Below the pieces are notes generated by a model. The model worked only from the letters and a program-made list of their open reading frames with translations, was not told the DNA's origin and searched no databases. From the NCBI GenBank assembly GCA_005879775.1, contig VBJX01000030.1, positions 1 to 8,451 on the forward strand: a stretch of DNA of 8,451 bases. Reading direction: 5' to 3'. The position numbers and the translations under genes were made by a program. Shown here one piece after another: positions 6,008-8,451 of the stretch. The stretch's first letter is position 1. Each line of letters starts with the position of its first letter. The stretch is from Chloroflexota bacterium (GTDB lineage Bacteria > Chloroflexota > Limnocylindria > QHBO01).

Positions 6008-6424
6008 CTAGGCGTGCTGTTCGGTGGCGGCCCGCAGGCGCCGCGCCATGGCCACCAGCATCCGGTACATGACCAGCGGGTACTTCGAGAGGAAGGAAGG
6101 GAGGTCCGGGCCGGCAAGCACCAGGCAGCGAAGCGGCGTCCGCGCGATCACGTCGGCGTTGGGAGGGACGCCCAGCAGCAAGGACAATTCCCCGAAGAAG
6201 TCGCCCTTTGAGAGCGTCGCCCGCTCGACGCCGTCAATCTTCACCAGTCCCTCGCCTTCGACCACCACGTAGAAGTTCGAGCCGCTGATCCCCTGGCGCA
6301 GGATCCGTTCCCCCGCCCCGAAGGTGGTCTCCTCGAAGATGTGGCTGATCGCCTCGAGCTGGGGCCCGCCGAGATCGGCGAAGAGGGTGAGGGAGGCGAG
6401 CAGGTCGGCGGTTTCGTCTGCCAT
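6008..6424 (-). CDS. Stand-alone cyclic-nucleotide-binding-fold protein with degenerate ligand site
   Basis: This 138-residue protein is essentially one CNB (Crp-effector) domain. It has an N-terminal LFADLGGPQLEAI helix (14-26), a beta-barrel with RILRQG (40-45), the cassette start G74-D-F-F-G-E79-L-S-L, and C-terminal helices ending in ARRLR (127-131). There is no DNA-binding, kinase or channel domain. The Arg expected in the PRxA position is replaced (P87-P-N-A90), so canonical cAMP/cGMP binding is doubtful, although E79 is kept. The ATG at 6424 is chosen because it starts the domain; ATGs at 6433 and 6436 are in frame. A TANNNT box lies 10 nt upstream. It is followed 4 bp later by the FOXRED2-like flavoprotein and probably forms an operon with it. 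It may be a ligand-sensing or protein-protein partner of that enzyme (inference). Confidence 0.82.
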   Translation of the reverse strand: MADETADLLASLTLFADLGGPQLEAISHIFEETTFGAGERILRQGISGSNFYVVVEGEGLVKIDGVERATLSKGDFFGELSLLLGVPPNADVIARTPLRCLVLAGPDLPSFLSKYPLVMYRMLVAMARRLRAATEQHA

Positions 6425-6434
6425 GCGCCCCATC

Positions 6435-6440
6435 ATGGTA
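6435..6440 (-). promoter_or_regulatory. Candidate -10 element of the CNB-flavoprotein operon
   Basis: TACCAT on the minus strand lies 10 nt before the ATG at 6424 and overlaps the alternative upstream ATG at 6436, which favours the shorter start. It lies in the 86-bp divergent gap shared with the plus-strand genes. Confidence 0.35.
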
Positions 6441-6484
6441 GCGACCCGATTGACCCCAAGCCGACAGCACGGGCCGATAGCGCG

Positions 6485-6490
6485 TATGGT
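6485..6490 (+). promoter_or_regulatory. Candidate -10 element of the VRR-NUC-like gene
   Basis: TATGGT lies 20 nt before the TTG start and would give a leader of about 14 nt carrying the AAGGAG site. A TTGACC at 6450-6455 is too far away (29-bp spacer) to be its -35 box. Confidence 0.35.
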
Positions 6491-6499
6491 GGGCGGCCG

Positions 6500-6505
6500 A
6501 AGGAG
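6500..6505 (+). promoter_or_regulatory. Shine-Dalgarno site deciding the TTG start
   Basis: AAGGAG lies 5 nt before the TTG at 6511. The first in-frame ATG (6550) has no such site, so the rarer TTG start is preferred. Confidence 0.55.
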
Positions 6506-6510
6506 CGCCA

Positions 6511-7071
6511 TTGCCCCCCAAGACCTCCCCCATCCCCCGGCCGATCGAGATGAATGCCCTTGGCCGCAGCCTGGGTGCGACCTCCATCCGCACCATGGCG
6601 GTGGCGATGCTCTCGACCGGTCGACTGGTCCAGGTCCCGACCTTCCTGCGCGTCGAGCAGCCATGGACGGGGGAGCTGCCGAAGTCCCACCTGACGATCC
6701 CCAACAAGGCGGCGATCGATTTCGAGGGGGCGCCGCTCTACCCCGAGTTCGTCCTGCTCCGCCTCCTGGAACGTGGCGGCTGGGGCGCCGCCTGGCGCAA
6801 GAACTGGGCAGGGACGGCCTTCTGGGGAGACATCGGGCAGGTGGTCGAGCCGCAGCAACGGGCACGATCCGTCTTCGACCAGATCGACCTGCGGGCCGGC
6901 TTCGCCGGCGCCTGGGAGATCCTCGCCTGGCGCGGAAACGAAGTCCTCTTCCTGATCTCCAAACCAACCGGCCATGATCGGATCAGTGCCTACCAGGCCC
7001 GCTGGCTCGACACGGCGCTCACCATGGGAATGCCGCTCCACTCCTTTGCGATCGTGGAGCACCAGACCTAG
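6511..7071 (+). CDS. Hypothetical VRR-NUC-like protein with a degenerate nuclease motif
   Basis: This 186-residue protein starts at a TTG chosen for its AAGGAG site. The C-terminal part (about 125-183) resembles VRR-NUC/PD-(D/E)XK nuclease-fold proteins: an Asp at 126 in a DQIDL segment, a strand WEILAWRGNEVLFLISK (135-151), then D156-R-I-S-A-Y-Q-A-R-W-L (156-166) and an IVEH end. VRR-NUC proteins usually read EVK or ESK where this one has I149-S-K151, so the catalytic acid is missing while the Lys is kept. It may be a non-catalytic relative, or the family match may be only structural. The N-terminal half (YPEFVLLRLLERGGWGAAWRKNW, about 77-99) is helical and resembles the start of such domains. 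No partner is obvious. It precedes the LD-carboxypeptidase gene by 24 bp. Confidence 0.7.
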   Translation: MPPKTSPIPRPIEMNALGRSLGATSIRTMAVAMLSTGRLVQVPTFLRVEQPWTGELPKSHLTIPNKAAIDFEGAPLYPEFVLLRLLERGGWGAAWRKNWAGTAFWGDIGQVVEPQQRARSVFDQIDLRAGFAGAWEILAWRGNEVLFLISKPTGHDRISAYQARWLDTALTMGMPLHSFAIVEHQT

Positions 7072-7082
7072 CCACGGCCGGG

Positions 7083-7088
7083 TACCGT
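7083..7088 (+). promoter_or_regulatory. Candidate -10 element for leaderless transcription of the LD-carboxypeptidase gene
   Basis: TACCGT ends 7 nt before the ATG at 7096, in a 24-bp gap with no Shine-Dalgarno site. It would initiate a transcript at or beside the start codon. Confidence 0.45.
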
Positions 7089-7095
7089 TCCCCGC

Positions 7096-8052
7096 ATGGC
7101 ACCCACGGAGGCGATCCTTGCCAAGGCTGCGCCACCCGGCTCGACCATCGGCATCGTCACCCCCGGCAGCCAGGCCGAGTCTCGTGCCGAGGTGCTGCGC
7201 GGCATCGCCTGGTGGGAGGCGCACGGCTATCGGGTCAAGCTCGCCGACGGTGCGCTGATGGAGACCGATTGGCACGCCGGTCCTCCCGAGGTGCGCGCTC
7301 GCGACCTCCAGCAGGCATTCGCCGATCCTGAGATCGACGCCATCCAGACGATGCGCGGCGGCTACGGATCGGCGCAGGTGATCCCGCTCCTGGACCTGGA
7401 GGCCATTGCCCGCCAGCCCAAGGCCTTCTTTGGGCTGTCCGATATCACCGCCCTGCACGTCGCGTTCAACAAGGTGGGCCTGGCCACGTTCTACGGACCG
7501 AACCTCACGATGGTGGGAGATCCGAGCCCGCCGTCGTTCACCACGGAGCGGTTCCTGTCGGTGCTCGGCGGGGAGACCGTTGGCGCGGTGCCGCCCGATT
7601 CGGAGCGGCTCAACCTCATCGGCCTGTCGCCGGGCCGGGCGTCCGGGCGGCTTCTTGGCGGCTGCCTCGTCGACTTCATGTACACCATCGGCACCCCGTG
7701 GGAGATCTCGCTCGACGAGGCCATCTGGTTCTTCGAGGAGACCGCTACGGCGCCGATTCGGATCGACCGCGCGCTCCTGTGGCTCGACCAGATCGGGAAG
7801 CTGCGCGGGGTGCGCGGGATCGTCATCGGTGAGCTGGCCGGCTGCGAGTGGTACAACTTCCAATCCTCGCCGCGCTCCAAGACACTCGAGGTGCTCCTCG
7901 CTGACCGCTTGGCGGGCCTCGGCGTGCCGATCCTCTATGGGCTGCCACTGGGGCATGGCTCGACTCTGGCGACTCTGCCGCTGGGAGTGCAGGCCACCGT
8001 GGATGCCGACGCTCTGACCCTGACGATCGACGAGCCGGCGCTGATTCCCTAG
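7096..8052 (+). CDS. LD-carboxypeptidase / MccF-like serine peptidase (family S66)
   Basis: This 318-residue protein has the usual S66 length. The nucleophile is S115 in FFGLSDIT (111-118), after the family signature MRGGYGS (86-92). The other triad members are most likely E214 in WFFEE (211-215) and H287 in GLPLGHG (282-288). S66 enzymes remove the terminal D-Ala from murein tetrapeptides during cytosolic peptidoglycan recycling (LdcA), or cleave peptide-nucleotide antibiotics such as microcin C (MccF). No signal peptide is present, which fits a cytosolic role. No other peptidoglycan-recycling genes are nearby, so the choice between LdcA and MccF is open. A TANNNT box lies 7 nt before the ATG and no ribosome site is seen. 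The gene may also be read through from the VRR-NUC-like gene. Confidence 0.9.
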   Translation: MAPTEAILAKAAPPGSTIGIVTPGSQAESRAEVLRGIAWWEAHGYRVKLADGALMETDWHAGPPEVRARDLQQAFADPEIDAIQTMRGGYGSAQVIPLLDLEAIARQPKAFFGLSDITALHVAFNKVGLATFYGPNLTMVGDPSPPSFTTERFLSVLGGETVGAVPPDSERLNLIGLSPGRASGRLLGGCLVDFMYTIGTPWEISLDEAIWFFEETATAPIRIDRALLWLDQIGKLRGVRGIVIGELAGCEWYNFQSSPRSKTLEVLLADRLAGLGVPILYGLPLGHGSTLATLPLGVQATVDADALTLTIDEPALIP

Positions 8053-8154
8053 ACCGGCGCGCGGGGCTCTCCCTGCGCTCTCAGCCCTCTCCGTGCAGCA
8101 CGAGCCGCCTCGACAGAACGATGGCCTCGCGGGCAGCTGCCGTCACACCTGTGG

Positions 8155-8316
8155 GATTTCGCTCAGCGGTGCTAACAGCCAACTTCGCGCGCCATCTTGT
8201 CCCTGGTTTCCGCTAGGCGAAAACTACCGCCAAGCTGGGACGTTACGAGGCCGAAAAATGGCTCAAAGAGTCTGGTGCACGGGTCACCTTGGCCGCTATC
8301 CCCGCTCAGCGAAAAC
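8155..8316. repeat. Palindromic element E2 (162 bp, diverged third copy)
   Basis: The left end has GATTTC-GCTCAGC centred at 8164 followed by TAACAGCCAACTTCG (8173-8187). The right end has, inversely, CCTTGGCCGCTAT (8288-8300) before GCTCAGC-GAAAAC centred at 8307. The boxes sit at the same distances from the centres (+14 and -16) as in E0 and E1. A middle site, GTTTCC-GCTAGGC-GAAAAC, is centred at 8215. Spacing is 51 and 92 bp rather than 61 and 61. The outer sites are poor palindromes on their own, but the left half of one matches the right half of the other (TTTCGCT against AGCGAAA), so the ends pair as an inverted repeat. The element fills most of the 281-bp gap between two convergent genes. 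Confidence 0.75.
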
Positions 8317-8333
8317 GGTGACAAGGGATCCCC

Positions 8334-8451
8334 CTAGAGGCGTGCCCCAGACCGATCAGGCGGCTCCGGCCGCTCGAGCGGCCCTTCGGGAAGGTGGTCG
8401 ACCTGTAGTCCGTTGAGGGTCACCGACTCGTCGCGGTGATGCTCCTCGACC
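8334..8451 (-). CDS. C-terminal 38 residues of an unidentified protein (5' partial)
   Basis: An open minus-strand frame enters from the right edge and stops at TAG (8334-8336). It is Pro-, Glu- and Arg-rich, with readable stretches VEEHHRDESVTLNGLQV and HLPEGPLERPEPP, and third positions mostly G or C as in the other genes. The last few codons are less biased. It converges with the LD-carboxypeptidase gene across element E2. It is too short to assign a family. Confidence 0.5.
   Translation of the reverse strand, partial: VEEHHRDESVTLNGLQVDHLPEGPLERPEPPDRSGARL

Noticed and set aside
6004..6117. N-terminal extension of the FOXRED2-like protein to 6117
   Set aside because: The extra 38 residues overlap the conserved C-terminal helices of the CNB gene, and the FAD motif begins well after the GTG at 6003.
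6433..7956. Long minus-strand open frames opposite the VRR-NUC-like and LD-carboxypeptidase genes, and the N-terminal extension of the CNB gene to 6967
   Set aside because: They are low-complexity Arg/Pro/Gly-rich shadows of clearly conserved plus-strand genes, a normal result of high GC content.
8368..8383. Perfect 16-bp palindrome GGCCGCTCGAGCGGCC as a terminator or operator
   Set aside because: It lies inside the apparent coding part of the right-edge gene, has no T-run, and such palindromes arise easily at this GC content.
8093..8416. Plus-strand open frame of 107 codons across E2
   Set aside because: It has no ribosome site or recognisable domain, runs through the repeat element and overlaps the minus-strand partial gene, whose codon use fits the genome better.

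Overview
The window is uniformly GC-rich and gene-dense, with long ORFs that favour G or C at third codon positions. Several start codons lack a Shine-Dalgarno sequence but have a TANNNT hexamer 6-10 nt upstream, which is the pattern of leaderless transcripts. With a cytosolic S66 LD-carboxypeptidase, an MFS-cyclic-nucleotide-binding fusion and a His-rich TPR-like protein, this suggests a free-living Chloroflexota (Limnocylindria-like) or actinobacterial genome. The taxonomy is inference; no marker gene is present.

Layout. Positions 1-6424 are almost entirely minus strand, read right to left. They hold a small stand-alone cyclic-nucleotide-binding (CNB) fold protein (6008-6424), followed 4 bp later by a FOXRED2/FMO-like flavoprotein (4459-6003). 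Next come a 334-bp intergenic region packed with repeats, a His-rich TPR-like protein (3420-4124), an MFS transporter with a fused C-terminal CNB domain (1754-3388), a sulfide:quinone reductase/flavocytochrome c-like flavoprotein (590-1729), and a CADD/PqqC-like haem-oxygenase-fold enzyme (1-515, cut by the window edge). On the plus strand, divergent from the CNB gene, lie a degenerate VRR-NUC-like protein (6511-7071) and an LD-carboxypeptidase (7096-8052). The C-terminal end of an unidentified minus-strand gene enters from the right (8334-8451).

The strongest unexplained signal is a family of three short non-coding elements: E0 at 4152-4292, E1 at 4329-4469 and E2 at 8155-8316. Each is bounded by inverted copies of a box close to TAACRGCCAASTT, held at one fixed distance from a terminal site centred on a GCTCAGC-like heptamer. 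Each element has a third such site inside. In E0 and E1 the three sites lie exactly 61 bp apart. The half-site sequence is shared within an element but differs between elements (GAAC...GTTC in E0, GAGC...GCTC in E1, TTTC...GAAA in E2). Nested inverted repeats suggest a folded nucleic acid or a small mobile element. I do not recognise the family.

The second notable item is the CADD-like protein. Its metal-ligand residues and the residues implicated in self-sacrificing p-aminobenzoate synthesis line up with Chlamydia CADD at one constant numbering offset. A third is that both CNB-domain genes sit directly upstream of a flavoprotein oxidoreductase on the same strand.
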